A stretch of DNA of 64,000 nt from Holophagales bacterium. Lineage in GTDB: Bacteria; Acidobacteriota; Thermoanaerobaculia; Multivoradales; Multivoraceae. Below the pieces are notes generated by a model. The model did no database searches. It had not been told where the DNA came from and worked only from the letters and a program-made list of their open reading frames with translations. The position numbers were made by a program, and so were the translations under genes. Positions 8,005-15,846 of the stretch are shown here, piece by piece (position 1 is the first letter of the stretch; every line of letters starts with the position of its first letter). The stretch spans positions 186,001 through 250,000 of the forward strand of contig VYDI01000028.1 in assembly GCA_009843505.1 (NCBI GenBank), given 5' to 3'.

Positions 8005-9438
8005 ATGCAAGTCCGCGAGAAGACGATCGGCACCACACGACGAGCCTCCATCGCCATGGCGGCGCTAGTCATCTTCTGCGGCGCCTGCGGGCCGGACGCG
8101 GAGCCAGGCGAACCGTCTTCGACCGCTCCACCCAACGTCGTCATCATCCTCGCCGACGACATGGGCTACGGCGACCTGTCCACCTACGGCCACCCGCTCA
8201 TCCGCACCCCGAACGTCGACCGGCTGGCGGCCGAAGGCCAGCGTTGGACCTCCTTCTACGCCTCGAGCCCGCTGTGCAACCCGAGCCGCATCGCGCTGGC
8301 GACCGGGCGAATGCCGATCCGCATCCAGGGCGGGGAGCTGAATCGCTGGTCGAACCTGCCGGCGGACGAGACGACCCTGGGCGACATGTTCCAGGCCGCC
8401 GGCTACGCCACCGCCTACATCGGCAAGTGGGGCATGTCCGGCCGCTTCGAGGCCGGCGGCGTCCACCCCAACGACGCGGGCTTCGACTACTTCTACGGCG
8501 TCGAGGACTTCAACGACGGCGGACGGAAGCCGGAGGTTCCCCACACTTACGAAGGGATGAAGAACGCAACCAGCGAGGACTTCGTCTTCTCGCTCTTCCG
8601 GCAGAAGGAGGTCCTCGAGACGCCGACCCACCAGCCAACCCTGACCCGGCGCTACACGGAGGAATCCGTGGCGTGGCTGCGGCAGCAGATCGGGGCCGGT
8701 TCGCCCTTCTTCCTCTACCTCAGCCACACGATGCCGCACGTGCCGATCTTTCGGTCACCAGAGTTCGAGGGCCGCAGCCGGGCCGGCCTCTACGGCGACG
8801 TGATCGAGGAGCTGGACTGGTCGGTCGGCCAGGTCGTCGCCGCCCTGGAGGAAGGCGGCGTCGCGGGCGACACGCTGGTCATCTTCTCGAGCGACAACGG
8901 TCCCTGGCTCACCTACTACGACCTCGGCGGCTCGCCCGGCCCCTTCCGCGACGGCAAGCACACCGCCTGGGAGGGCGGTTTCCGGGTTCCCGGCGTCTTC
9001 TGGTGGCCGGGCACCATCGAGCCCGCGACAATCGACGGCATCGGCGTCCAGGTCGACCTGATGGCAACCCTCGCCGCGATCACGGGGGCGGCGGCGGCGG
9101 ACCGCCCATTGGATTCGATCGACCTCTCGGGCACTTTGCTTCGCGGCGAACCCAGCCCGCGGAACGAGTGGTCCTACTACGGCACCCGCGGCCGGCTCTG
9201 GGCCTACCGGGTCGGCGACCACAAGCTCGTCCTCGAATCCTGGGAATCGCTGGGAAAGGAGGGAGAACTCGCCTGGCGGGGCTTCGACAACGAGCAGATC
9301 CACGACCCGCCGCTGCTGTTCGACCTCAGCACGGATCTCGGCGAGCGCTTCGACATCGCCGCCGAACACCCGGAGATCGTCGAACGAATCGAGAGTGCGA
9401 TCCGCGCGCATCGGGAGTCTCTGAACGCAGCTCCGTAG
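8005..9438 (+). CDS. Second Cys-type sulfatase, probable lipoprotein
   Basis: 477-residue sulfatase. Metal-binding start NVVIILADDMGYGD (D51-D52), formylglycine motif C91-N-P-S-R95, GKWGMSG, SHTMPHVP, SSDNGPW and a C-terminal subdomain ending DLSTDLGERFDIAAEHP. The N-terminus has a hydrophobic segment and Cys residues at 25 and 28; the lipobox (CGAC) is not ideal, so lipoprotein status is probable rather than certain. It resembles choline, N-acetylgalactosamine or arylsulfatase relatives; the substrate cannot be assigned. It is divergent from the sulfite dehydrogenase, with a repeat copy between them. Sulfate ester release beside a sulfite-oxidising enzyme may be coincidence. Confidence 0.92.
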   Translation: MQVREKTIGTTRRASIAMAALVIFCGACGPDAEPGEPSSTAPPNVVIILADDMGYGDLSTYGHPLIRTPNVDRLAAEGQRWTSFYASSPLCNPSRIALATGRMPIRIQGGELNRWSNLPADETTLGDMFQAAGYATAYIGKWGMSGRFEAGGVHPNDAGFDYFYGVEDFNDGGRKPEVPHTYEGMKNATSEDFVFSLFRQKEVLETPTHQPTLTRRYTEESVAWLRQQIGAGSPFFLYLSHTMPHVPIFRSPEFEGRSRAGLYGDVIEELDWSVGQVVAALEEGGVAGDTLVIFSSDNGPWLTYYDLGGSPGPFRDGKHTAWEGGFRVPGVFWWPGTIEPATIDGIGVQVDLMATLAAITGAAAADRPLDSIDLSGTLLRGEPSPRNEWSYYGTRGRLWAYRVGDHKLVLESWESLGKEGELAWRGFDNEQIHDPPLLFDLSTDLGERFDIAAEHPEIVERIESAIRAHRESLNAAP

Positions 9439-9448
9439 CGCCGCAGGA

Positions 9449-9507
9449 TGGTCGCCGCTCCGCGGCGCGTAGTCCTCAGAAGCCGGCGAGGACGCCGGCG
9501 CACCCAG
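9449..9507 (+). repeat. Double-hairpin repeat, copy 2
   Basis: Near-identical to the copy at 6451: TGGTCGCCGCTCCGCGGCGC, spacer, GCCGGCGAGGACGCCGGC and GCACCCAG. It lies between a sulfatase gene and msrA. Confidence 0.7.
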
Positions 9508-9568
9508 TCCTGCGGCGTACGCTCAGGGCCGGTCCCGACCAGGCGTCCGCCGGGCTACAATCCCCTGG

Positions 9569-10234
9569 ATGAGCTGGTTCTTCAACAAGGTCCGCATGCC
9601 GGAACCGGGCGAGGCGCTTCCCGGCCGCGCCGAGGCGATCCGCGTGCCCACCCGGCACTACGTGCTCGACGCCCCGATCGCTCCGCCCTACCCGGAAGGC
9701 AGCGAGCTGGCGATGTTCGGCCTCGGCTGCTTCTGGGGTGCCGAACGCAAGTTCTGGGAGGCTCCGGGGGTCATCACGACCGCGGTCGGCTATGCCGCCG
9801 GCGCCACCCCGAACCCGACCTACCAGGAGGTCTGCAGCGGGCTGACCGGACACAACGAGGTGGTCCGCGTGGTCTTTGACCCGGAGCACATCTCGTATGA
9901 GGAGCTTCTCCGCATCTTCTGGGAGAGCCACGACCCGACCCAGGGCATGCGCCAGGGGAACGACGTCGGCACCCAGTACCGCTCCGGCATCTATGCCTGC
10001 TCGAAAGCGCAGCGCCGCGCCGCCAGGGACTCTCTCGCGGCCTACCAGCAGCGGTTGGTCGCCGCCGGCTACGGCCCGATCACGACCGAGATCCTCGACG
10101 CTCCCAACTTCTACTTCGCCGAGGACTACCACCAGCAGTACCTGGCCAAGAACCCCGGCGGCTACTGCGGCCTGGGCGGCACCGGGGTGACCTGCCCGGT
10201 CGGTACCGAGGTCGCCGTCGAGCAGGCGGTGTGA
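9569..10234 (+). CDS. msrA: Peptide methionine-(S)-S-oxide reductase MsrA
   Basis: 221-residue MsrA that reduces methionine S-sulfoxide in proteins. Catalytic motif GCFWGAER with C54; recycling cysteines C200 and C209 in the C-terminal [16 protein letters not shown], the same three-cysteine layout as the longer E. coli-type enzymes. Conserved [37 protein letters not shown] and the DYHQQYL motif are present. No signal peptide, so cytoplasmic. It lies downstream of a sulfatase with a repeat copy between them and is followed 24 bases later by a small membrane protein gene. Confidence 0.97.
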   Translation: MSWFFNKVRMPEPGEALPGRAEAIRVPTRHYVLDAPIAPPYPEGSELAMFGLGCFWGAERKFWEAPGVITTAVGYAAGATPNPTYQEVCSGLTGHNEVVRVVFDPEHISYEELLRIFWESHDPTQGMRQGNDVGTQYRSGIYACSKAQRRAARDSLAAYQQRLVAAGYGPITTEILDAPNFYFAEDYHQQYLAKNPGGYCGLGGTGVTCPVGTEVAVEQAV

Positions 10235-10258
10235 ACGCCACACACAGGAGGCACAGCA

Positions 10259-10495
10259 ATGGCAGACACCACGGTCGGTATCACCCGCGGTCTCGGCTGG
10301 CTGCTCTTCCTCACCGGAGTGCTCGCGCTCGGGGGTGTCGCGATCTACGCCCTCGTCATCGACGACGGGGCGCCGCTCTACATCAAGCTGGGCGTCGGCG
10401 CTCTGTACGGCGGCCTGGCTCTGCTGCTGCTTTCCGTACTCCGGCAGCAACTGATCGCCCGGAAGACGGACAAGTACAAGGAAGTGCAGCGATGA
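10259..10495 (+). CDS. Small two-helix membrane protein, unknown
   Basis: 78-residue protein with two clear hydrophobic segments (about residues 12-33 and 41-60) and a basic, soluble C-terminus (ARKTDKYKEVQR). It has a strong ribosome binding site (AGGAGG, around 10246) before the ATG. I do not recognise a family. It sits between msrA and a YbjQ-like gene, ten bases upstream of the latter, so the two are probably co-transcribed. Confidence 0.7.
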   Translation: MADTTVGITRGLGWLLFLTGVLALGGVAIYALVIDDGAPLYIKLGVGALYGGLALLLLSVLRQQLIARKTDKYKEVQR

Positions 10496-10505
10496 GGGCC
10501 CCTGA

Positions 10506-10826
10506 ATGCTGATTGCAACCACCGAGACGATCGCCGGCCACGACATCACGCAGACACTGGGGCTGGTGCGCGGCAACACGATCCGCGCCCGCCACGTCGG
10601 CAGGGACATCACCGCAGCACTCCGCAACCTCGTCGGCGGCGAGGTCACCGAGTACACGAAGATGGTCGCCGAGAGCCGCGAGCAGGCGCTCGACCGCATG
10701 GTCGCGGAGGCGGAGGCGTTGGGCGCCGATGCCGTGGTCGCTGTGCGCTTCACGACTTCGGTGATCACCAGCGGCGCCGCCGAGCTGCTGGCGGTCGGGA
10801 CCGCAGTGAAACTGCAGCGCCGTTAG
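10506..10826 (+). CDS. YbjQ/UPF0145 family protein
   Basis: 106-residue cytoplasmic protein of the YbjQ (UPF0145) family, sometimes called a heavy-metal-binding domain, function not established. Typical features are the opening LIATTETIAGHDI, the GLVRGNTIRARHVGRD stretch, and LGADAVVAVRFTTSVI near the C-terminus; it forms pentamers in known relatives. It follows a small membrane protein gene, and its stop overlaps by four bases the stop of the convergent deoxyhypusine-synthase-like gene. Confidence 0.88.
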   Translation: MLIATTETIAGHDITQTLGLVRGNTIRARHVGRDITAALRNLVGGEVTEYTKMVAESREQALDRMVAEAEALGADAVVAVRFTTSVITSGAAELLAVGTAVKLQRR

Positions 10827-11905
10827 CGCAAGTCCATCCGCTCCAGCACGCCGGCCACGAGCAGCGGCCACACCAGCGTGGCGTCGGCGGGGACCTCCGC
10901 GAAGCGGCCGCCCTCCTCGACGGGGACGAACTTGCCCCACGACACCCCTTCGCTGTAGCCGCAACCCGAGAGACCGCCCCAGTGCTCCGGCTCGGGGCAG
11001 ATCCGCACGCCGTAGCGGAAGCGCTGGGGAGGCGCGTCCTCTCCCTCTCGACGCGCCGCTGCCTCCAGGTACGGCGCCACCTGCTGCGCCCAGTTCCGGG
11101 GCACACCGCCGCCCACGGTGAAGATGCCGAGCCGCTTCGCCCCCGCCGCCAGCTCGGTGTAGTGCTCCAGGTCGAGGAAAGGGTCGAACCGGATCGGCGC
11201 CAGTCCCTGACGCTCCCTGGCCCGGTTGAAGAGCGCGAAGTCGAGCCCGATCTCGGAGTCGGTGAACGCGGGCACGTAGACGGGCACCCCGTGGCGCCAT
11301 GCCGAGGACAAGACGCCGCGGACCGTCGAGACGTCCCCCTCCGCTTCGGTCAGCCACCGCCCGAACGCCTCGTTCAGCAGGCGCGAGCAGGCGACCTCAC
11401 CCTCGGGCCACTGCTCCAGCACCGAGTGCACGATCAACTCGACCCGGTCCAGATTGCTCTCCAGTTCCAGCGTGTCGTAGATCCGGTCGTAGCCGGAGTA
11501 GTAGGCGGCGCGGTCGTCGAGCGTGCCTGCCGGCGCCTTGAAGTGGATCATCCCGGCGGACTCGACGAAGCCGTGGACCATCAGCGCCCCGGTGCAGACG
11601 ATCGCGTCGAGCAGCCCGTGGTCGATCATGTCGCACAGGACCAGCCCCTGCTTGGCCGCGGTCATCGCCCCGGTGAACGTGCCAACGACCAGGCAGTCCG
11701 GATCCGCCGCCATCTCCTGGAGCACGTCCGCCGCCTCGCCAAGCTGACGGCCCCCGAAGGAGGTTGACTTCATCGCGGCGAGCAGGTCCGAAAAGGAACC
11801 TACGGCACTCAGATCGAGCGGCGCGAGCGGTTCCAGTCCCTTCCCGTCGGCGAACTCGGCCGGGCGACGCGCGTCCCCCGGAGACTTGGGCGCTGGATCC
11901 TTCAT
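10823..11905 (-). CDS. Deoxyhypusine synthase-like protein
   Basis: 360-residue NAD-dependent enzyme of the deoxyhypusine synthase family. The active-site lysine region is conserved: GYSEGVSWGK with K325 matching the lysine that forms the enzyme-imine intermediate in eukaryotic DHS. Also present are the Rossmann-type start TFTGAMTAAKQGLVL, VCTGALMVHGF and GGGVPRNW. Bacteria lack eIF5A; known bacterial relatives make homospermidine or related polyamines, which is the likely role here. The start is ATG 11905 (no clear Shine-Dalgarno); the frame is open further upstream but would run into the divergent activator gene. Confidence 0.85.
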   Translation of the reverse strand: MKDPAPKSPGDARRPAEFADGKGLEPLAPLDLSAVGSFSDLLAAMKSTSFGGRQLGEAADVLQEMAADPDCLVVGTFTGAMTAAKQGLVLCDMIDHGLLDAIVCTGALMVHGFVESAGMIHFKAPAGTLDDRAAYYSGYDRIYDTLELESNLDRVELIVHSVLEQWPEGEVACSRLLNEAFGRWLTEAEGDVSTVRGVLSSAWRHGVPVYVPAFTDSEIGLDFALFNRARERQGLAPIRFDPFLDLEHYTELAAGAKRLGIFTVGGGVPRNWAQQVAPYLEAAARREGEDAPPQRFRYGVRICPEPEHWGGLSGCGYSEGVSWGKFVPVEEGGRFAEVPADATLVWPLLVAGVLERMDLR

Positions 11906-11986
11906 GGAGGCAAGTTCGAAGCTATCGCGGCAGGCCGCGATGCACCCCGCCTCGCTTCGGCTCGATTCTTGCTGCAAGAGACATTT

Positions 11987-13645
11987 ATGACTGACAGGTC
12001 TCGGGCTGTGACAGGATCCGCGTTCAAGGCAACGCACGTTTCGCCGCCGAACGAGGGAGAGGGCGGACGCGATTCCGCGGCGAGCTTCGCCCCGACTACG
12101 CTGGCGATCGGCTGGACCGTTGTGAACTCACGCGAACCCAGGGAACTCGAGCTCCTCTACCGGCTGAGCCAGACCCTTGGCGAGAGCCTCGAACTGCGCG
12201 ACGTCACACGGCCGGCGCTCGAGACGCTGGCCGAGCACCTGAACCTGAAGCACGGCACGATCACGCTGCTCAACAGAAAGACCGGCGAGATCCGGATCGA
12301 GGTCGCCCACGGATTGAGTGTCGGGCAGATCGCGGAAGCCCGCTACCGCCTCGGCGAGGGCGTGACCGGCCAGGTGATCGAGACGGGCGAGGCCCGGGTG
12401 ATCCCGAAGACCAGCGAGTCCGAGACCTTCCTCGACCGCACGCGGCGCGGCAAGAGCGCGGAGGTCTCCTTTCTCTGCGTGCCCATCCGCACCGGCAACG
12501 AGACATACGGCGCGCTGAGCGTCGACCGGACCTACGAGCCCGACCACGACCTGAACGACGACGTCCGTCTGCTTCTGATCGCGGGCTCCCTGATCGCCCA
12601 GGCGGTCAAACTCCGCCGCACCGCGGAGGAGGAGAGGGAGCAGCTCGAGGAGGAGAACGAGCGTCTGCGCGCCCAGCTCCGCGACCGCTTCCGGCCCGCG
12701 AACATCGTCGGCAACTCGCACGAGATGCAGGAGGTCTATGACCAGATCGCCACGGTCTCGCGCAGCAACACGAGCGTCCTGATCACGGGTGAGACCGGCA
12801 CGGGCAAGGAGCTCGTCGCCCAGGCGATCCACTACAACAGCGCCCGTTCGGACCGTCCCTTCGTCAAGGTCCACTGCGCCGCGCTGCCCGAAAGCGTGAT
12901 CGAGAGTGAGCTGTTCGGGCACGAACGCGGCGCCTTCACCGGCGCGATCCAGCAACGAAAGGGCCGCTTCGAACTCGCCCACACCGGCACGATCTTCCTG
13001 GACGAAGTGGGCGACGTGCCGCTCCTGATCCAGATCAAGATGCTGCGGGTGCTGCAGGAACGCGAGTTCGAGCGCGTTGGCGGCACGCGGACGCTACGGG
13101 CGGACGTGCGGATCATCGCCGCGACGAACAAGGACCTGTCCGCGATGACCGTGAACGGCGCGTTCCGCGAGGACCTGTTCTACCGCCTGAACGTCTTCCC
13201 GATCCACGTGCCGCCGCTGCGCAAGCGCAAGTCGGACATCGTCCAGCTGGCCGACTTCTTTCTCGAGCGCTATGCGCGGGTGAACGGCGGCAACGTGCGC
13301 CGGCTGTCGAGCGCCGTGATCGACATGCTGATGAGCTACCACTGGCCCGGCAACGTCCGCGAGCTGGAAAGCTGCATCGAGCGCGCCGTCCTCGTGGCGA
13401 GGGACGACGTCATCCACCCCCACCACCTGCCGCCGACCCTCCAGACCGCGGAGAGCTCCGGCACCGAGCCCCCGGGGAGTTTTCAGTACCTGGTCGAGAA
13501 CTACGAGCGAGACCTGTTGCGCGACGCGCTCAAGAGCGCACGGGGCAACATCGCCGCCGCCTCGCGCAAGCTGCGCACCACGCCCCGGATCACCGGCTAC
13601 AAGATCAAGAAGTACGGCATCGACCCGAGCCGTTACGCGAACTAG
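11987..13645 (+). CDS. NifA-type sigma-54-dependent transcriptional activator (GAF-AAA+-Fis)
   Basis: 552-residue enhancer-binding protein. An N-terminal GAF domain (about residues 55-195) senses a small ligand, a linker helix (TAEEEREQLEEENERLRAQL) follows, then a sigma-54-interacting AAA+ domain with Walker A GETGTGKE, the sigma-54 contact loop GAFTGA, and Walker B IFLDEVGD, then a C-terminal Fis-type helix-turn-helix ending RITGYKIKKYGID, as in NifA. No nif genes are nearby. The start chosen is ATG 11987; an in-frame TTG lies 18 bases upstream. A 36-bp inverted repeat and a -24/-12 promoter for the porin follow, so the porin is the probable target. Confidence 0.9.
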   Translation: MTDRSRAVTGSAFKATHVSPPNEGEGGRDSAASFAPTTLAIGWTVVNSREPRELELLYRLSQTLGESLELRDVTRPALETLAEHLNLKHGTITLLNRKTGEIRIEVAHGLSVGQIAEARYRLGEGVTGQVIETGEARVIPKTSESETFLDRTRRGKSAEVSFLCVPIRTGNETYGALSVDRTYEPDHDLNDDVRLLLIAGSLIAQAVKLRRTAEEEREQLEEENERLRAQLRDRFRPANIVGNSHEMQEVYDQIATVSRSNTSVLITGETGTGKELVAQAIHYNSARSDRPFVKVHCAALPESVIESELFGHERGAFTGAIQQRKGRFELAHTGTIFLDEVGDVPLLIQIKMLRVLQEREFERVGGTRTLRADVRIIAATNKDLSAMTVNGAFREDLFYRLNVFPIHVPPLRKRKSDIVQLADFFLERYARVNGGNVRRLSSAVIDMLMSYHWPGNVRELESCIERAVLVARDDVIHPHHLPPTLQTAESSGTEPPGSFQYLVENYERDLLRDALKSARGNIAAASRKLRTTPRITGYKIKKYGIDPSRYAN

Positions 13646-13651
13646 GTTGCC

Positions 13652-13828
13652 GTCAGCGGAGGCGTCCGGAGGGGAGGGTCCCAGCGGACGCTCACCCCGC
13701 TTGGAAGGCGGAGGGATAGGGTTCGCTTCGGTCGACTGCGCTCCGCTATGGCTTGCGTTGATGGAGGTTCTCGGCAGTCGCTTGTCTCCAGCCCGCTGGG
13801 GCCCTCCCCTCCGGACGCCTCCGCTGAC
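13652..13828. repeat. Long inverted repeat (36-bp arms) downstream of the activator
   Basis: Arms at 13652-13687 and 13793-13828 are reverse complements over 36 bases with one difference, which would be a G-U pair in RNA. They enclose 105 bases. The left arm starts seven bases after the stop of the NifA-like gene. The RNA would fold into a very stable stem; there is no T-run, so a simple intrinsic terminator is not obvious. Together with the two sites listed next it accounts for most of the 407-base gap between activator and porin. Confidence 0.85.
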
Positions 13829-13872
13829 TGGACCAGGTCGAGGATCACGTTTGTCGGCCGCGAACGGCGTTG

Positions 13873-13886
13873 CTACAAATTTGTAG
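13873..13886. promoter_or_regulatory. Candidate upstream activator site (14-bp palindrome)
   Basis: Perfect palindrome CTACAAATTTGTAG lying about 100 bases upstream of the -24/-12 promoter and in a locally A+T-rich patch. The distance suits an enhancer for a sigma-54 activator, and the activator gene is the adjacent upstream gene. The assignment is inferred from position and symmetry. Confidence 0.5.
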
Positions 13887-13985
13887 TTGATCTGCTTCGC
13901 ATGAGACCCTCGGGGAGGCGCTACACGGAAGACAAAACCCTGAGTGGAAGCAGGTTGCTGACCGGGATGGGCGTAGATCCCGTCG

Positions 13986-14003
13986 TTGGCACCTGTGTTG
14001 CTA
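13986..14003 (+). promoter_or_regulatory. Sigma-54 (-24/-12) promoter of the porin gene
   Basis: The sequence TTGGCACCTGTGTTGCTA matches the sigma-54 consensus TGGCAC-N5-TTGC. The invariant GG is at 13988-13989 and GC at 14000-14001, separated by exactly ten bases. The predicted transcription start is near 14013, 40 bases before the porin ATG. The immediately upstream gene encodes a sigma-54 activator. Confidence 0.8.
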
Positions 14004-14052
14004 CTCAAGCCGCGTAACCGGCAATTTGCCCATTCAAGGAGGTTCTACCCCA

Positions 14053-14745
14053 ATGTTCCGGAAATCAGCCATTCTCCTGACCGTGGCCGCGCTCGGCCTT
14101 ACGGCCGCGCCGGCCTCCGCCGATGCCTCGTACAGCCTCGATTTCGCGTCCGCCTATGTGTGGCGGGGCATCACCTTCACTGACGGGGCCGTGTGGCAGC
14201 CCTCGGTCACGGCTTCGAACGACAGTGGCTTCGCGATCAACGTCTGGGGCAACCTCGACATCGACGACGCGAACGACATGAGCGGCGAGTTCAACGAGAT
14301 CGATCTCACCGCCTCCTACGGGTTCGGCTCGGACGCCGTCTCCGCCGAGGTCGGCTTCATCGAATACCTGTTCCCGAACACGGAGTTCGCCGGCACGCGC
14401 GAGGTCTACCTGTCCCTTGGTTTTGACGTGACGGCGTCCCCCAGTATCTCCGTGTACTACGACATCGACGAGGTCAAGGACTTCTATGCGAACGTCGGCG
14501 TCTCGTTCGGCGGCGACGTGAGCGACGCACTGGCCTGGAGTGTCGACGTTTCGGCCGGCTACGCGGGCGACGACTTCGCCGCCGCCTACGGCGGAACCTC
14601 CGGAGGCATGTACGACGGCAACGTGACGTTCGGTCTCTCCGGCGGAGCGTGGTCCGCGTTCGTCAGCTACGTCGACGCACTGGACGACGACGCGCTGCCG
14701 GAGCAGCCCGTCGACTTCCTCGCCGGGATCGGCTTCTCGTTCTAG
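14053..14745 (+). CDS. TorF family putative outer-membrane porin
   Basis: 230-residue exported beta-barrel candidate. Signal peptide residues 1-25 (basic start MFRK, hydrophobic core, cleavage near PASADA). The mature part begins SYSLDFASAYVWRGITFTDG, the typical opening of TorF/Gcw_chp proteins, alternates short beta-strand-like stretches, and ends in an aromatic strand with terminal F (FLAGIGFSF), a signal for outer-membrane insertion. The ribosome binding site AAGGAGG (14035-14041) fits ATG 14053. The gene is preceded by a -24/-12 promoter and followed by a hairpin terminator, so it is probably a single-gene unit controlled by the neighbouring activator. In other bacteria such porins are often associated with nitrogen regulation. 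Confidence 0.85.
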   Translation: MFRKSAILLTVAALGLTAAPASADASYSLDFASAYVWRGITFTDGAVWQPSVTASNDSGFAINVWGNLDIDDANDMSGEFNEIDLTASYGFGSDAVSAEVGFIEYLFPNTEFAGTREVYLSLGFDVTASPSISVYYDIDEVKDFYANVGVSFGGDVSDALAWSVDVSAGYAGDDFAAAYGGTSGGMYDGNVTFGLSGGAWSAFVSYVDALDDDALPEQPVDFLAGIGFSF

Positions 14746-14764
14746 AAGACTGGTTACAGCCTGT

Positions 14765-14796
14765 GCGCCCGGAGCTCCATGAGCTTCGGGCGCTTT
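14765..14796 (+). terminator. Rho-independent-like terminator of the porin gene
   Basis: Hairpin with 12-base arms (GCGCCCGGAGCT and AGCTTCGGGCGC, one G-T mismatch), a five-base loop, and a short TTT tract after the stem, 20 bases after the porin stop. The convergent crotonase gene ends at 14801. Confidence 0.65.
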
Positions 14797-14800
14797 CGCG

Positions 14801-15619
14801 TCAGCGCCCCGTGAACTTCGGCGCGCGCTTCTCCATGAACGCGGTGACGCCTTCCTTGTGGTCGTCCGTCTGGCCGCAGCGGATGTGAGAGATGGCCTCG
14901 CGGTCGAGGATGGACCGGAAGTCCGAGTTGACCGCGAGGTTCACGTTCTCCTTCATCCAGCGGTAGCTCACGAGCGGGCCGTGAGCGAGCCGCGACGCGT
15001 ACTCCATCGCCTCGTCGCGGAAGGTCTCCGCGTCGTAGATGCGATTGACGAGACCGATTCGGCGCGCCTCCTCGGCGTCGATGATGTCGGCCGTGAAGAA
15101 CAGCTCCTTGGCCACCGCCGGGCCGACCAGCCGCGTCAGCTGCCAGGTCGTGCCCCAGTCGCCGCCGAATCCGACCTTCGAGTAGGCGGTTCCGAACTTC
15201 GCCGCGCTCGAGGCCAGGCGAAGGTCGCAGCTTGCCGCCAGACCGAGGCCGGCGCCCATCGCGAAGCCGTTGACCATGGCGATCGTCACCTTGGGCACCG
15301 AGTGGACGAGCCAGGCGGCTTCCTGGCCGCGCCGCAGACTGTCGATGCGTTCCTCGAGTGTCGATGGGGCGCCGCTCGATCCGCCCATGCCCGAAACGTC
15401 GCCGCCGGCGCAGAAAGCGCGACCCTCGCCGATGAGAGCGATCACGCCGATCTCGGGATCGGCTGCCAGCCGCGGTACTTCCTCCTGAAGCCCGGCGGTG
15501 ATCTCGGCGGACAGGGCGTTCAGCTTCTTGGGGCGGTTCAGCGTCAGCAAAGCGACGCGATCCTGGACGTCGACCCGGAACTCCGGCTCGGGGGCGGTCT
15601 TCATCTCGGCTACGGTCAT
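14801..15619 (-). CDS. Enoyl-CoA hydratase/isomerase family protein (PaaG-like)
   Basis: 272-residue crotonase-fold enzyme. Oxyanion-hole segments AFCAGGDVSGM and NGFAMGAGLGLAASCDLRLAS are intact. The usual catalytic Glu of hydratases is not seen: the segment reads AKFGTAYSKVGFGGDWGTTWQLTRLVG, where the aspartate of GGDWGTTW aligns with the acid of PaaG-type isomerases (PDSGGTW). A CoA-ester isomerase is therefore more likely than a hydratase. The start is ATG 15619 with GGAGG upstream; the frame is open further upstream across the hairpin-rich region but is not coding there. Confidence 0.87.
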   Translation of the reverse strand: MTVAEMKTAPEPEFRVDVQDRVALLTLNRPKKLNALSAEITAGLQEEVPRLAADPEIGVIALIGEGRAFCAGGDVSGMGGSSGAPSTLEERIDSLRRGQEAAWLVHSVPKVTIAMVNGFAMGAGLGLAASCDLRLASSAAKFGTAYSKVGFGGDWGTTWQLTRLVGPAVAKELFFTADIIDAEEARRIGLVNRIYDAETFRDEAMEYASRLAHGPLVSYRWMKENVNLAVNSDFRSILDREAISHIRCGQTDDHKEGVTAFMEKRAPKFTGR

Positions 15620-15682
15620 TCGCGTTCCTCCTGTTTCCTGACTCTCAAGGGAAGGCCCGGAGTGTAGCCCGCGGCAACCCGG

Positions 15683-15772
15683 CTGGCGCGTACTCGCGCC
15701 AGACGCGTCACAGTCCAAGCGGCCGTCTTCGGCCGGTTGGATGTCACCCAGGTGGCGCGTTTCGCGCCACCT
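15683..15772. repeat. Three consecutive perfect hairpins
   Basis: Between the divergent crotonase and sigma factor genes: CTGGCGCG/CGCGCCAG (15683-15702), CGGCCG/CGGCCG (15720-15735) and AGGTGGCGCG/CGCGCCACCT (15750-15772), with loops of 4, 4 and 3 bases. They are perfect in both strands. They may act on transcript ends or simply be extragenic palindromes. Confidence 0.6.
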
Positions 15773-15846
15773 GCGAACCCGCACCGCGCGAGTCAGCGAG
15801 CGCGGCGGCGGGAACACTTCGCGCTCCCGCGCGTTACAACATTGAG

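Noticed and set aside
11987-13645. Nitrogen-fixation control by the NifA-like activator
   Set aside because: No nif structural or assembly genes occur in the window; the only plausible local target is the porin.
13652-13828. Invertible DNA switch
   Set aside because: The 36-bp arms could serve as recombination sites, but no recombinase gene is near and the segment does not carry a promoter I can recognise.
15620-15846. CRISPR-like repeats
   Set aside because: The three palindromes differ in sequence and spacing; there are no spacers of constant length.
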